Shown: positions 13,842 through 21,318 of the stretch, one piece after another | How the letters are laid out: each line of letters starts with the position of its first letter | Position numbering within the stretch: position 1 is the first letter of the stretch | Virus record (IMG/VR): IMGVR_UViG_3300028558_000791 | Location: 416,839-480,838 of that record | DNA length: 64,000 nt | Source of the DNA: a virus | Direction: 5' to 3' (one strand) | Made by a program: the position numbers and the translations under genes | The notes under the pieces: model-generated | What the model was told of the DNA's origin: nothing | What the model saw: the letters and a program-made list of their open reading frames with translations, nothing else | Databases searched by the model: none

Positions 13842-13905
13842 GGTTACTATGCAATGGTCAAGCGCCAGTAACCGGGACGCAGCTTGATAGGACTGACCAA
13901 CTAAC
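13842..13905 (+). ncRNA. H-type pseudoknot candidate
   Basis: GGTTACT and AGTAACC form a perfect 7-bp stem whose loop contains TCAAGC, complementary to GCTTGA downstream of the stem; overlapping TGGTCA/TGACCA offers a longer alternative. The crossing order makes an H-type pseudoknot in the gap between the genes at 13168 and 13991. No ORF here. Confidence 0.45.
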
Positions 13906-13990
13906 AAGTCAGTGGGTTTCGACTCCCATTCACGGCAGAGAACGTCGTGAGCTATATGAGGCAGGCGTCACCCTGTTTAGGAGATACATC

Positions 13991-14350
13991 ATGTGCAATC
14001 CCGATGTGGATACTAAGGTCGAGTTGGCGAGACTGCCACAACTCCTACGGGAGAGGGGATGGTCAAGCTCAGAAGTCAAGAAGGACTATCCTGGTTCTTC
14101 TGGTCCTGGCGACTGGATCCAAGGTTCCTCGGGGCCAACCGAAACCCACCAGGGGATCACTTTCTTCTCTGGCACACCATTCCAGGTGATTGCCCGTGAG
14201 GATGACCTAAAGGTACGAGTAGGTTGGCCGGCACAAGGAACGACTACCTATACTTGCTTCTCAGCAGAGCAGGTGGAATGGTGGTTGGGTAAGATACTGG
14301 AGATGGCCGACAAGGACATTGCTGATAGACGACGGGCCTTACTAGTCTGA
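13991..14350 (+). CDS. hypothetical protein, 119 aa
   Basis: ATG 13991 follows TTAGGAG; a motif copy lies 57 nt upstream. Regions: helical N-terminus (ELARLPQLLRERG), Gly/Ser-rich loop (60-70), beta-rich middle, C-terminal helices. No family recognised. Immediately followed by a tRNA-like element. Confidence 0.7.
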   Translation: MCNPDVDTKVELARLPQLLRERGWSSSEVKKDYPGSSGPGDWIQGSSGPTETHQGITFFSGTPFQVIAREDDLKVRVGWPAQGTTTYTCFSAEQVEWWLGKILEMADKDIADRRRALLV

Positions 14351-14353
14351 GAT

Positions 14354-14434
14354 GTAGCTAAGAGAGCGTAGGTTCGCTCAAGGGTGTTGTAACCCTGGCC
14401 TGATCAACCGTGGTTCGAGTCCACCTAGCTACCC
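14354..14434 (+). ncRNA. tRNA-like element (degenerate tRNA?)
   Basis: Acceptor stem GTAGCTA/TAGCTAC (perfect 7 bp), D-like arm GAGC/GCTC with GG in its loop, an anticodon-like arm AGGGT/ACCCT with only 6 loop nt, a 13-nt variable region, and a T-arm GTGG-TTCGAGT-CCAC. The anticodon loop is one nt short and position 8 is not U, so it is not a regular tRNA. It could be a decayed tRNA or a tRNA mimic. It starts 3 nt after a gene's stop. Confidence 0.55.
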
Positions 14435-14566
14435 GAGCTGACTGTCACACCGAAGGATACGACCCTCTCCAAAGAACCCCCAGGGAGGCTACGGAGGATC
14501 TTTTCGTCCCTCGATGGACTAGGTGGCACATCCCCGAAGGTGGTTGGGGAAGTGTGCAACGACAGT

Positions 14567-14595
14567 CGGCTCTCTAATTGCACTCTGCAAAACAG
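14567..14595 (+). promoter_or_regulatory. partial dyad sigma-54-like element, copy 8
   Basis: CGGCT-N6-TTGCA-CTC-TGCAA. GG (14568-14569) and GC (14580-14581) are 10 nt apart, but the outer arms are weak. It is 12 nt upstream of motif copy 14608. The inner 13 nt match copy 9 exactly. Confidence 0.45.
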
Positions 14596-14643
14596 GAGCC
14601 ATCGGTGCTCCCATTCACGGCACGACGAAAGCCGAGGGAGTCG

Positions 14644-14832
14644 ATGTATCCTATCGTTTGCAAACATCACAAGGAACATTGCGAGGACTGCGCTATGTGT
14701 CGTAACTTCGACCAGGCTGTCCAACAGAGCTTAGTGAGTTTCAAGCCTCATCCTAGCCAACACTCCACGGTCATGATGCCGAGAATCAAGGCTTGGATTG
14801 ACTCAGTGTTTCCGGTTCCCATCAAGTCATAG
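14644..14832 (+). CDS. Cys/His-rich protein, 62 aa
   Basis: The N-terminus CKHHKEHCEDCAMC (residues 6-19) has the spacing of a zinc-binding knuckle; the rest is helical. GGGAG lies upstream of the ATG. First gene of a long coupled run. No family recognised. Confidence 0.68.
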   Translation: MYPIVCKHHKEHCEDCAMCRNFDQAVQQSLVSFKPHPSQHSTVMMPRIKAWIDSVFPVPIKS

Positions 14833-14838
14833 GGCCAC

Positions 14839-15207
14839 ATGAAACTCCTACTCAACGCCATTCAATGTCTGTCATGTGATGAAGTGATTGTCTCTCGGGA
14901 CCGTCATGACTTCAAGACATGCAAGTGTGGTAAGGTTAGCGTGGATGGTGGGTTGGACTACAAACGGCGTGCCTTCCAGGGAGTACATAGTTACTTGGAG
15001 CGTTGTGCCTGGACCTATTCCAAGAACACCAATCCCAGCGATGTGGTAGACAAGTTCATTGTCTGGAGTCCTGGCGGCAAGACCAATCCTGGAGTCATCT
15101 TCGACTATCAGGGCGATGCCGAAGCATCGGCCAAGGAACTATCGGCCAGGGTTCCAGAGAGTGATTGGTACGTGGCACAACTGTATCACGTGCCCACTAA
15201 GCCATGA
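14839..15207 (+). CDS. zinc-ribbon phage protein, 122 aa
   Basis: CLSCDEVI at residues 10-17 and CKCGKVSVDGGLDY at about 32-45 form a CxxC...CxCG zinc site followed by a conserved SVDGGLDY; the same arrangement recurs in a family of small uncharacterised bacterial and phage proteins. The C-terminal half is beta-rich. It lies 6 nt after the previous stop and overlaps the next start. Confidence 0.68.
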   Translation: MKLLLNAIQCLSCDEVIVSRDRHDFKTCKCGKVSVDGGLDYKRRAFQGVHSYLERCAWTYSKNTNPSDVVDKFIVWSPGGKTNPGVIFDYQGDAEASAKELSARVPESDWYVAQLYHVPTKP

Positions 15208-15911
15208 TTCGCTGGCTACTTGCCAAGCTCTGGGAGAAGGTCAATCTACCTGCTGTCTATCGAGAGATGAAAGCTCTTGGTAAGAAGCATGGTCGAAGAT
15301 TCTTCTGGGCGGCTATCATCTGGGAAGCCATCGAAGACATCGTGCTCCCATTCATCGCCTGGTTGTGCGGAGTGCCAGAGTTGATTCCGGTCTTCCTGGT
15401 CCTGCACTTCGAGCCCATCGTTTACCCTGCCTTCTTCTGGGGATTCAAAACCTGGGACCGGCTACATGGTAGGGAACCTTGGGAGCCTAATCGAGAAGCT
15501 CAGTCTACACACTGGCGTTCTATCCTGAAAGGACTCACACTTCATCTGACTGTCTCTGGCTGGTTGTTACAGGTTGTTGCCTGGAAGCCACTAGCTATCC
15601 TGATGGTACTGATGAGTCTCTTTGGATTCATTCACGAGCGTATCTGGCATGATACTAACTATGGTATCATTGGAGATGATGTAGTTCAGTATCGGCGAAG
15701 CCTCGCTAAAGCTGGCACCTACTTGCTCATCTCCAGCATGACACTGTATCCTCTCCTGAAGGTTACTGGCTCGGTGCATATTCTGCATTCGTTGCTACTG
15801 GCTCAAGGTATAACGGGTTTCTTGTACCTGTTGTTGGAGAGTGTGTGGGCCAAGTCTAAGTGGGGTGTGACTCCCATTCACCCGCCTGATGACCCCGAGG
15901 AACATCGATAA
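15204..15911 (+). CDS. polytopic membrane protein, 235 aa
   Basis: About six hydrophobic helices (roughly residues 34-57, 60-82, 110-135, 137-150, 170-190, 195-215). The N-terminus is amphipathic and basic. Motif copies fall in frame at 15345 (LPFI) and 15871 (TPIH), the latter just upstream of the next gene. ATG overlaps the previous stop. No family recognised. Confidence 0.72.
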   Translation: MIRWLLAKLWEKVNLPAVYREMKALGKKHGRRFFWAAIIWEAIEDIVLPFIAWLCGVPELIPVFLVLHFEPIVYPAFFWGFKTWDRLHGREPWEPNREAQSTHWRSILKGLTLHLTVSGWLLQVVAWKPLAILMVLMSLFGFIHERIWHDTNYGIIGDDVVQYRRSLAKAGTYLLISSMTLYPLLKVTGSVHILHSLLLAQGITGFLYLLLESVWAKSKWGVTPIHPPDDPEEHR

Positions 15912-15916
15912 AACAT

Positions 15917-16108
15917 ATGCTGACTCCCGAGGAAGCTGTTGCCTATCACTTCATCAAGGCTTGGTTGGCGTGGGAAGAGGCCCATGACATTCAAGAATGG
16001 ATGGAGCGAGGTTTCAAGTTCAACGACGCTGATAGCCATCTCTATCAGGCCATTGGGCTTGCTGGATTGAAGTGGCCTTGGGAGTATCGCCTTCCCCGCA
16101 AGAGGTAG
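15917..16108 (+). CDS. hypothetical protein, 63 aa
   Basis: Helical, Trp-rich (HFIKAWLAWEEAHDIQEWMERG), basic end. It starts 5 nt after the previous stop and 35 nt after a motif copy. No family recognised. Confidence 0.65.
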   Translation: MLTPEEAVAYHFIKAWLAWEEAHDIQEWMERGFKFNDADSHLYQAIGLAGLKWPWEYRLPRKR

Positions 16109-16112
16109 CAAC

Positions 16113-16718
16113 GTGGCCTACACTGGACAACAACGGTTCCTACTCAGAGACGCTGACAAGTATCTCGAATTGGGATATCGAGTTGGCCTAGCTAAGGACA
16201 AGAAGTTCCTCAAGGAATACAAGAACACAACGACCATGACCTTCTGGGGTCCAATGCAGACTACTCCAGAAGTGAACGTTGACTTCAATGGCATCTCAAT
16301 CATCCCCGATGAGATTGTCTGCGTGGACATTGACATACCAGACTTCAGTGTTGTGTACGAGGAACTACCTCCTACCTTCAAGGAGAAGACGCCACGTGGT
16401 TGGCATCTCTGGTATCGTCTACCACAAGTGATTGGCGCACCCTGGTCACCGCAGATCAAGTGGCGCCCGCATGTTGACTTACTGACAACAGAGAAGATTG
16501 TCACACTCAGTCTTGGTTCTCCCTTCAAACGGCGGTCTCGCTATGACACTGGGGATGACGATGATGGGCAAGACGAACCGGCCATCGTCTCACACTGGGG
16601 TGAGCATGTGCTAAGCAGTGGAACTACAGGCTATCAACGAATGTGGCCTGATGAGACTCCTGCAAAAGCTGATCTTCCGATGGCGCCTCAATGGCTCCAA
16701 GACGCGCTGCTCAAGTAA
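16113..16718 (+). CDS. prim-pol (AEP-like) domain protein, 201 aa
   Basis: GTG start with AGAGG 9 nt upstream. It shows the archaeo-eukaryotic primase order: VDID at residues 71-74 (metal-binding DxD), RGWHLWY around His98 (the sxH motif II), then a beta-strand and a Ser/Arg region. The length fits a stand-alone bifunctional DNA primase/polymerase N-terminal domain. No helicase or C-terminal primase domain is attached. Catalysis is plausible but the third acidic residue is not clear. Confidence 0.62.
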   Translation: MAYTGQQRFLLRDADKYLELGYRVGLAKDKKFLKEYKNTTTMTFWGPMQTTPEVNVDFNGISIIPDEIVCVDIDIPDFSVVYEELPPTFKEKTPRGWHLWYRLPQVIGAPWSPQIKWRPHVDLLTTEKIVTLSLGSPFKRRSRYDTGDDDDGQDEPAIVSHWGEHVLSSGTTGYQRMWPDETPAKADLPMAPQWLQDALLK

Positions 16719-16730
16719 GGGCTCCCATTC

Positions 16731-17042
16731 ATGGAACCGGCTAAGCTGACTCATGTGGCGGTTCGAGTAAGAGGAGTCCTCTACTCACTACCGTCTCCCA
16801 ACAGACACCATCATATCCTCTGGATTCTTGCCAAGAGAAAAGGCGATGAGGGTGCGCCAGAGGTGGCTGACGAGCACCTGCTAACGGAGACCTTGAATGC
16901 TGGCGATAACAGTCAAGGTTTCTTGGATGCCGATGGTCAGTACCTAAACAGGGCTGACGGTCTAATCAGGGCGCAAGCTACTGGACAGATCAAGAACGGG
17001 AAGACTATCGGAAGTGTTCTCACTTCGGAGGACTTGTGGTAA
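16731..17042 (+). CDS. hypothetical protein, 103 aa
   Basis: Unusual start: motif copy 16722 (T variant) runs into the ATG at 16731, so its terminal ...ATTCAT overlaps the start codon. No clear Shine-Dalgarno except AAGGG in front of the motif. Protein features: basic N-terminal beta-hairpin, His cluster RHHHIL, Gly/Asn-rich end. Confidence 0.6.
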   Translation: MEPAKLTHVAVRVRGVLYSLPSPNRHHHILWILAKRKGDEGAPEVADEHLLTETLNAGDNSQGFLDADGQYLNRADGLIRAQATGQIKNGKTIGSVLTSEDLW

Positions 17043-17221
17043 TGGCCAACGAACAATCGGTTGCGGTCAACATCGAGAAGCTGGGTGAGTTTCATACTCG
17101 CCAAGACAAGTGCCCGAGCTGCAAGAGCAAGGACATCAAACAGACTGACCCACCGGAGAACGGTACGCACTCCAAGGAGTGCAACATCTGTGACTATCAC
17201 TGGATGGAAACGCTTTCGTAG
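17042..17221 (+). CDS. zinc-ribbon protein, 59 aa
   Basis: CPSCKSKD (residues 23-30) and CNICDYHW (about 47-54) form a C4 zinc ribbon of the small phage/archaeal type. ATG overlaps the stop of the previous gene. Likely a nucleic-acid or protein adaptor; function unassigned. Confidence 0.7.
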   Translation: MANEQSVAVNIEKLGEFHTRQDKCPSCKSKDIKQTDPPENGTHSKECNICDYHWMETLS

Positions 17222-17256
17222 CGCCTCCCATTCACGGCACATCGGGGGCCGAAGCC

Positions 17257-17655
17257 ATGAGCAAGCAGAACGAAATCGTACTCAAGCTGTATGACGAAGA
17301 GGGAGACGAGGTGGAGCACACCTTCCCTTCCAAGAACGAAGTGTGTCCGACCTGTGAAGGATTCGGTACTCACCTCAACCCCAGCATCGGCAACCATGCT
17401 TACACCATGGAAGAATTCAACGAGTCCTTCGATGAAGAAGGTAAGGAAGAATACTTCCGTCGGGGCGGCATCTACGATGTCACCTGCGAAGAGTGCAAGG
17501 GCAACAAGGTCATCCAGGTAGTGGATGAGGACCATCTTAGCGATGAGCAGAAGAAGCTTTACGCAGAGTGGGAAGAGCAAGAGGAAGAACGAATCAGTGA
17601 TGAGAGGGCTGATGCTCGCACTCGCTACTACGAATCTGGAGGCTACGATTACTGA
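17257..17655 (+). CDS. DnaJ-like zinc-finger protein, 132 aa
   Basis: CPTCEGFG (residues 30-37) and CEECKGNK (about 77-84) are CxxCxGxG-type repeats as in the DnaJ Cys-rich domain; no J-domain is present. The C-terminus is a Glu-rich helix. The 21-nt motif spacing is exact. Proteins of this plan are frequent in phages; role unknown. Confidence 0.75.
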   Translation: MSKQNEIVLKLYDEEGDEVEHTFPSKNEVCPTCEGFGTHLNPSIGNHAYTMEEFNESFDEEGKEEYFRRGGIYDVTCEECKGNKVIQVVDEDHLSDEQKKLYAEWEEQEEERISDERADARTRYYESGGYDY

Positions 17656-18008
17656 TGCCATCTCCCATTCACAATCCGTCGTTCGTCCAACGTAATCCAG
17701 CCACCAAGGAAATTGATGTGCAAGCCAGCCTGCGTATCATTGCCAAGGACTTGATTACTCAGAGGGACGAAGAGAAGCGGGTTCGCTCCAGTCGTCGGTA
17801 TCGCAATGCGGTCCGGGCTGTCCTTCTCGCCAATAACAACATCCCCATGACCAGGGCAGAGTTGGTCCGTGGTGCCATCACCAAGCTCAGAGTCAAGGAT
17901 TCCGAACGGACCAAGACGCTGGATGACTTGTGGAACCATGTCACCGCCAACCGCGAATTCGGCTACCTGTATATGGCAGGCCGAGGAATGAATCTCAAGC
18001 AACCATGA
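17655..18008 (+). CDS. hypothetical protein, 117 aa
   Basis: ATG overlaps the preceding stop. Motif copy 17662 is translated at the N-terminus as PSPIH. The rest is basic and helical (RSSRRYRNAVRAVLLANNN, then MTRAELVRGAITKLRV), resembling a small helix-turn-helix domain. No family recognised. Confidence 0.68.
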   Translation: MPSPIHNPSFVQRNPATKEIDVQASLRIIAKDLITQRDEEKRVRSSRRYRNAVRAVLLANNNIPMTRAELVRGAITKLRVKDSERTKTLDDLWNHVTANREFGYLYMAGRGMNLKQP

Positions 18009-18334
18009 AGCTCCCATTCATCGCCTCACTCATCGCTCTCGTCAGTGTCGTGGGTTGTGCAGCAGCCCCGCCCCCTGCACCGTTGCCTCCAGTGGTGGTG
18101 ACCATCAGGGACATCCCGACTCCTCCCGTCAGGGGTGAAGTTGTGGAGGACTCGGTTGTGGTGGTGGAGTCTGTCCAAGAGGAGACTCACGAGGCCATGA
18201 ATCCCGAGGACTACCAGAGGTTGTCTGGTCTTATTCACCGTGAGACGGCCAGCATCAAGTGTGTCTGCACTGCGGGTGACCCGCACTGCTTCTGCCGACT
18301 GCCCAACGGCCCCAAGATTCTTCCCAAGGAGTGA
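18005..18334 (+). CDS. lipoprotein, 109 aa
   Basis: MKLPFIASLIALVSVVGC is a standard lipoprotein signal (lipobox Cys18), followed by a Pro/Val-rich stretch and a C-terminal Cys-rich segment (CVCTAGDPHCFC). Motif copy 18011 (T variant) encodes LPFI within the signal. ATG overlaps the previous stop. Confidence 0.74.
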   Translation: MKLPFIASLIALVSVVGCAAAPPPAPLPPVVVTIRDIPTPPVRGEVVEDSVVVVESVQEETHEAMNPEDYQRLSGLIHRETASIKCVCTAGDPHCFCRLPNGPKILPKE

Positions 18335-18337
18335 GTC

Positions 18338-18649
18338 ATGAGTGAGTATCTCAATAAGAACGGACTAGTGCAGGGTCTCATTCCTGCCAATACCGCTTGT
18401 CCGTTCTTGGAGAACTGCAAGCTCAAGGTTCACACCTGTCCTGGTGTGGATGGCAAGATGAAGCCAAACCACTTCTCTTGTGCCGCTGCCAGACTACACT
18501 CCGCAATCGCTCAAGCGGCTGATGCTCCCGCCTTTCAAGCTAAGGCTAGGAGTATCGTGGAGAAAGAGCCAACTCTCTTCGAGATTAGGCGCGGCAAAGC
18601 TTACATTACTTTTGGTAGTATGCCTGCCGTCAAGGATCCCAACAAGTGA
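18338..18649 (+). CDS. hypothetical Cys-containing protein, 103 aa
   Basis: Four cysteines in the first half (CPFLENCKLKVHTCPG, SCAAAR) suggest a small zinc site; the C-terminus is beta-like (FEIRRGKAYITFGSM). AAGGAG overlaps the previous stop. No family recognised. Confidence 0.68.
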   Translation: MSEYLNKNGLVQGLIPANTACPFLENCKLKVHTCPGVDGKMKPNHFSCAAARLHSAIAQAADAPAFQAKARSIVEKEPTLFEIRRGKAYITFGSMPAVKDPNK

Positions 18650-18777
18650 AACCGTCTCCCATTCACTGCAAGGTCTGTCAACACAACATGGGACGGTCCA
18701 GGGTCAAGGGTGGCCGAGTGCGGTGTAATAACTGCAAGACGGTTTATATCGTTACCATAGTCCCCAAGAAAGACTGA
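18646..18777 (+). CDS. zinc-ribbon protein, 43 aa
   Basis: A short gene starting with GTG that overlaps the previous stop (GTGA). It reads MKPSPIHCKVCQHN...CNNCKTVY, a complete CxxC...CxxC zinc ribbon; motif copy 18656 encodes its PSPIH. The motif-encoded start mirrors the gene at 17655. Confidence 0.66.
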   Translation: MKPSPIHCKVCQHNMGRSRVKGGRVRCNNCKTVYIVTIVPKKD

Positions 18778-18778
18778 C

Positions 18779-19105
18779 ATGGCTACCTACAAAGTCGAGC
18801 TGGATGCTGATGGACGTACTCACTATGTGATGGACTTGAAGTCTGGTCACGGCAAGGAGAAGTATGCTCACACCATGCTCATCTACTACTACCCGGCAGG
18901 TGACATCGACACTCGTATGAAAGACGCTCATATGATGTATGGCGCCCTTTACGATCTCTTCCAGACTCACGATGACTTGAAGGAAGGCGACATCTTCGAG
19001 ACTGAGTTTGGTCACTACCGATGTGAAGGGGTTCACGTTCTACCCAACTTCGAGTTGGGGCCGCAGCCCGAGTACATGACTCGTCAACACAACTTGGAGT
19101 GGTAA
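18779..19105 (+). CDS. hypothetical protein, 108 aa
   Basis: Starts 1 nt after the previous stop. Mixed alpha/beta with aromatic-rich core (MLIYYYPAGD, MMYGALYDLFQTHDDL). No signal peptide, no recognised family. Confidence 0.68.
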   Translation: MATYKVELDADGRTHYVMDLKSGHGKEKYAHTMLIYYYPAGDIDTRMKDAHMMYGALYDLFQTHDDLKEGDIFETEFGHYRCEGVHVLPNFELGPQPEYMTRQHNLEW

Positions 19106-19142
19106 ACCCGCTCCCATTCACGAACCGCAAACGAGGAAGACC

Positions 19143-19343
19143 ATGGACAACACCACACCGCCCCGTGATCGTCGAGTGACTGTCTCCGACCTGAAGCGTC
19201 AGAAGAAGGCGCTGACCAAGGCTCTCCGCAAGGAGCGCAAGCGTCAGGATGAGATCGCCAAGCTCCGTAAGGAGAACGAGGATCTCTACATCCAAGTCTC
19301 TCGTGTCAGAGACGCGAGGAACAACACTGGTGAGTGCTGCTAA
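19143..19343 (+). CDS. basic coiled-coil protein, 66 aa
   Basis: 21 nt after a motif copy; ACGAGG ribosome site. A long Lys/Arg/Glu-rich helix (KRQKKALTKALRKERKRQDEI) with leucines in heptad register, ending GECC. Probably dimeric; may bind nucleic acid by charge. Confidence 0.65.
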   Translation: MDNTTPPRDRRVTVSDLKRQKKALTKALRKERKRQDEIAKLRKENEDLYIQVSRVRDARNNTGECC

Positions 19344-19344
19344 C

Positions 19345-19473
19345 ATGAAGCGTCACCTGCAACGTGGTTACACGTTGGTCGAGCTGGTCACCATCCTTGG
19401 ATTGTTTGGTCTCTTCCTGGGGAGTCTTGCTCTCCTTGGAGTCATCATTCACTTCATCATCAAGCTATGGTGA
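19345..19473 (+). CDS. prepilin-like membrane peptide, 42 aa
   Basis: MKRHLQRGYTLVELVTILGLF: a short basic leader, Gly, then an aromatic residue and Glu at position +5, as in type IV prepilin signals (cleavage after Gly8 expected). The protein is little more than this helix, ending IHFIIKLW. The 52-residue protein at 20184 ends with the related IHFLAKFW. It could dock on the host type IV pilus or secretion machinery; mimicry by chance is possible. Confidence 0.58.
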   Translation: MKRHLQRGYTLVELVTILGLFGLFLGSLALLGVIIHFIIKLW

Positions 19474-19480
19474 GTGTGAC

Positions 19481-19711
19481 ATGATCGAGATTCGAGAGGG
19501 CATGCGGATCAGGTTCAAGTCCATCGACGGAACTGGGCCAATTCACAATAAGACTGGTATTGTCCAGCCTGGAGTTGGATTGCCCAATCACCCTCACAAA
19601 GTCATCTTCGATGGAGAAGTAGATGTCTCTTATTGTGGTAGGGCCTACTTGGTTCCTATCGACGATAAAGGGCATCCGCTGGAAGATTCTGAAGGAGAAA
19701 CATTCCAATGA
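19481..19711 (+). CDS. hypothetical beta-barrel-like protein, 76 aa
   Basis: IEIREGMRIRFKSIDGT...KTGIVQPGV...HKVIFDGEVDVSY has the strand/turn pattern of SH3/KOW-like domains, similar to several others in the window. It starts 7 nt after the previous stop and overlaps the next start (ATGA). Confidence 0.65.
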   Translation: MIEIREGMRIRFKSIDGTGPIHNKTGIVQPGVGLPNHPHKVIFDGEVDVSYCGRAYLVPIDDKGHPLEDSEGETFQ

Positions 19712-20187
19712 GCTGCGGACCGTGTAACTGTAGTGACTGTCGCATCGACCGATTGGAAGAGGACGAGAAGCCGCCTCCCATTCGCAGGATGACGTGGGAC
19801 GAAGCTGCGCCGGCCAACGAGACTCAGGCCAAAGCGTGGATGGGTTACATCAACGAGGTGTATGCCCAGTATCCGACCAATACCATCCCGATGCAAGCGA
19901 TGCTCAGCATGGTCTGTCAGAAGATTCCCGGTCTCAAAGCCGAGAACTATCTGGGAGTCATGGCTTCAGTGGAGCGATTCATTCGTGAGTCGCCTAGCTT
20001 GGAGCTTCGCAAGGGCAAGAATGGTGGAGTCTTTCGCAAGACTCTCTACATGGATCTACATCCCATGACGGGTGTGCCGGACATGATTACCGGCAAGTTG
20101 ACAGACAACTACACATGTGGTTGCGGCAACACCAAGCTCAACAGGACTGAGAAGTCTTGCTGGAAGTGTGGCGCGGCAATCACATGA
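19708..20187 (+). CDS. zinc-containing ELF/GGG-family protein, 159 aa
   Basis: N-terminal CGPCNCSDC and C-terminal CGCGN...CWKCG are zinc-binding segments. The middle (NEVYAQYPTNTIPMQAMLSMV to RFIRES...RKGKNGGVFRK) aligns with proteins at 12617 and 29579: same helix order, then a Gly-rich turn. It looks like a winged-helix domain bracketed by zinc sites. ATG overlaps the previous stop. Confidence 0.7.
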   Translation: MSCGPCNCSDCRIDRLEEDEKPPPIRRMTWDEAAPANETQAKAWMGYINEVYAQYPTNTIPMQAMLSMVCQKIPGLKAENYLGVMASVERFIRESPSLELRKGKNGGVFRKTLYMDLHPMTGVPDMITGKLTDNYTCGCGNTKLNRTEKSCWKCGAAIT

Positions 20188-20342
20188 ACGACTTCGACAA
20201 GCGCTTCAAGGCTCATCAGAGTCTCATGGCCAAGGGCATCACTGTCTTCTGGTTCATCTGGTTCTTGGCGGCATGCGCAGGATTGGCCGGTTCGATCGCC
20301 CTGGTGTATGTCGCCATTCACTTCCTCGCCAAGTTCTGGTAA
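20184..20342 (+). CDS. small membrane protein, 52 aa
   Basis: Polar N-terminus (DFDKRFKAHQ), then one long hydrophobic segment (about 18-48) ending IHFLAKFW, like the end of the prepilin-like peptide at 19345. ATG overlaps the previous stop. Confidence 0.62.
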   Translation: MNDFDKRFKAHQSLMAKGITVFWFIWFLAACAGLAGSIALVYVAIHFLAKFW

Positions 20343-20356
20343 TTGTATAAATTACC

Positions 20357-20659
20357 ATGAGCGAGAAGGCCCTACAACTCTTCAAGGAACATCAAAGGAG
20401 ACGAATGGAAACTGGAACCTTCACCATCGAGTTGGACTGTCCGCCCGGTGGTATTCGCCCTGGTGACCTCATCGCTGATGTCATCGAGGGAACGGGTCTT
20501 CCCGAAAGAGATCCGGTCAGTAAGGTCTTTGGTCAGTGGACTTGGGAGTATGGTGATGTCGAAGGCATCGCTGCTCTCTGGCCCAACATCAAACCAAAGC
20601 TCAAAGAGCGCATCGAAAAGCTCTACCATCGTGGAGTGATTCGGTTCGGAAGCTGGTGA
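20357..20659 (+). CDS. hypothetical protein, 100 aa
   Basis: Helical N-terminus, central PPGGIRPGDLIADVIEGTG, C-terminal helix KPKLKERIEKLY. No family recognised. Coupled to the next gene through GTGA. Confidence 0.68.
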   Translation: MSEKALQLFKEHQRRRMETGTFTIELDCPPGGIRPGDLIADVIEGTGLPERDPVSKVFGQWTWEYGDVEGIAALWPNIKPKLKERIEKLYHRGVIRFGSW

Positions 20660-20913
20660 GTAGGCCGGTGGCGGTGATGGGTTTGGATGCTGACGATGGC
20701 AAGCACATTGCTGTCGTGGTATGTCTAGACCCACCCGAAGCCTACGCCAACAAGGATCAGAAACATCTCGGGTTCATCGTTGCTGCCAAGCTAGTTCCTG
20801 CTCCCAAAGCAGAAGTAGTTAGCGAACGAGAACATGCTCTCATCATTCGGGCTCACTTCGCATTGCGAGGAGCCCTTGACAATCTCCGAACGATTCAAAA
20901 GGACTGGCCATGA
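20656..20913 (+). CDS. hypothetical protein, 85 aa, GTG start
   Basis: GTG overlaps the preceding stop. Alternating hydrophobic strands (AVMGLDADDGKHIAVVVCLD) and a C-terminal helix. No family recognised; overlaps the next ATG. Confidence 0.65.
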   Translation: MSRPVAVMGLDADDGKHIAVVVCLDPPEAYANKDQKHLGFIVAAKLVPAPKAEVVSEREHALIIRAHFALRGALDNLRTIQKDWP

Positions 20914-21308
20914 AGATCAACAGGCTCTTTCTCGCACTGATTCTTCTGACTGGCTGTGCCGGTTGGGAACGTGACTGCAACTCCAGTGTTGCCAGTTCAT
21001 TCGGTGCTGACTGGATCGTTCTCCAGTATGGGTTCGATGGTACGCCCATCAACTGCTGGAAGCTGACCAACACCGGCATCACCAACGAGCAGGGAACTGA
21101 TGGTATCTACTGGCAGAACCCTGGTGGTCACCTGGTTCACATCTCTGGCTGGTACAACCGAGTCCAGGTCAGCGGTGGTGACTTCGCTGGTGCTGCCAAG
21201 TCGATTGGTGTCGAGGTGGAGCGCTGCACTGGTGGCAAGTATGTCACCGACAAGAAGACCGGCTACTACAACTCCTATCCCACGCCTTGGGCATTCGCTC
21301 AGAACTGA
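20910..21308 (+). CDS. lipoprotein, 132 aa
   Basis: A signal with TGC lipobox (Cys16). The mature domain (SSFGADWIVLQYGFDGTPINCWKL and following) is beta-rich with conserved-looking aromatic and glycine residues. This pattern resembles phage lipoproteins found near superinfection-exclusion or lysis genes, but the resemblance is loose. ATG overlaps the previous stop. Confidence 0.72.
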   Translation: MKINRLFLALILLTGCAGWERDCNSSVASSFGADWIVLQYGFDGTPINCWKLTNTGITNEQGTDGIYWQNPGGHLVHISGWYNRVQVSGGDFAGAAKSIGVEVERCTGGKYVTDKKTGYYNSYPTPWAFAQN

Positions 21309-21318
21309 AAGGTCGAAC

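Noticed and set aside
19775-19785. CTCCCATTCGC, one mismatch to the 11-mer
   Set aside because: Inside a gene with no following start codon; treated as chance.
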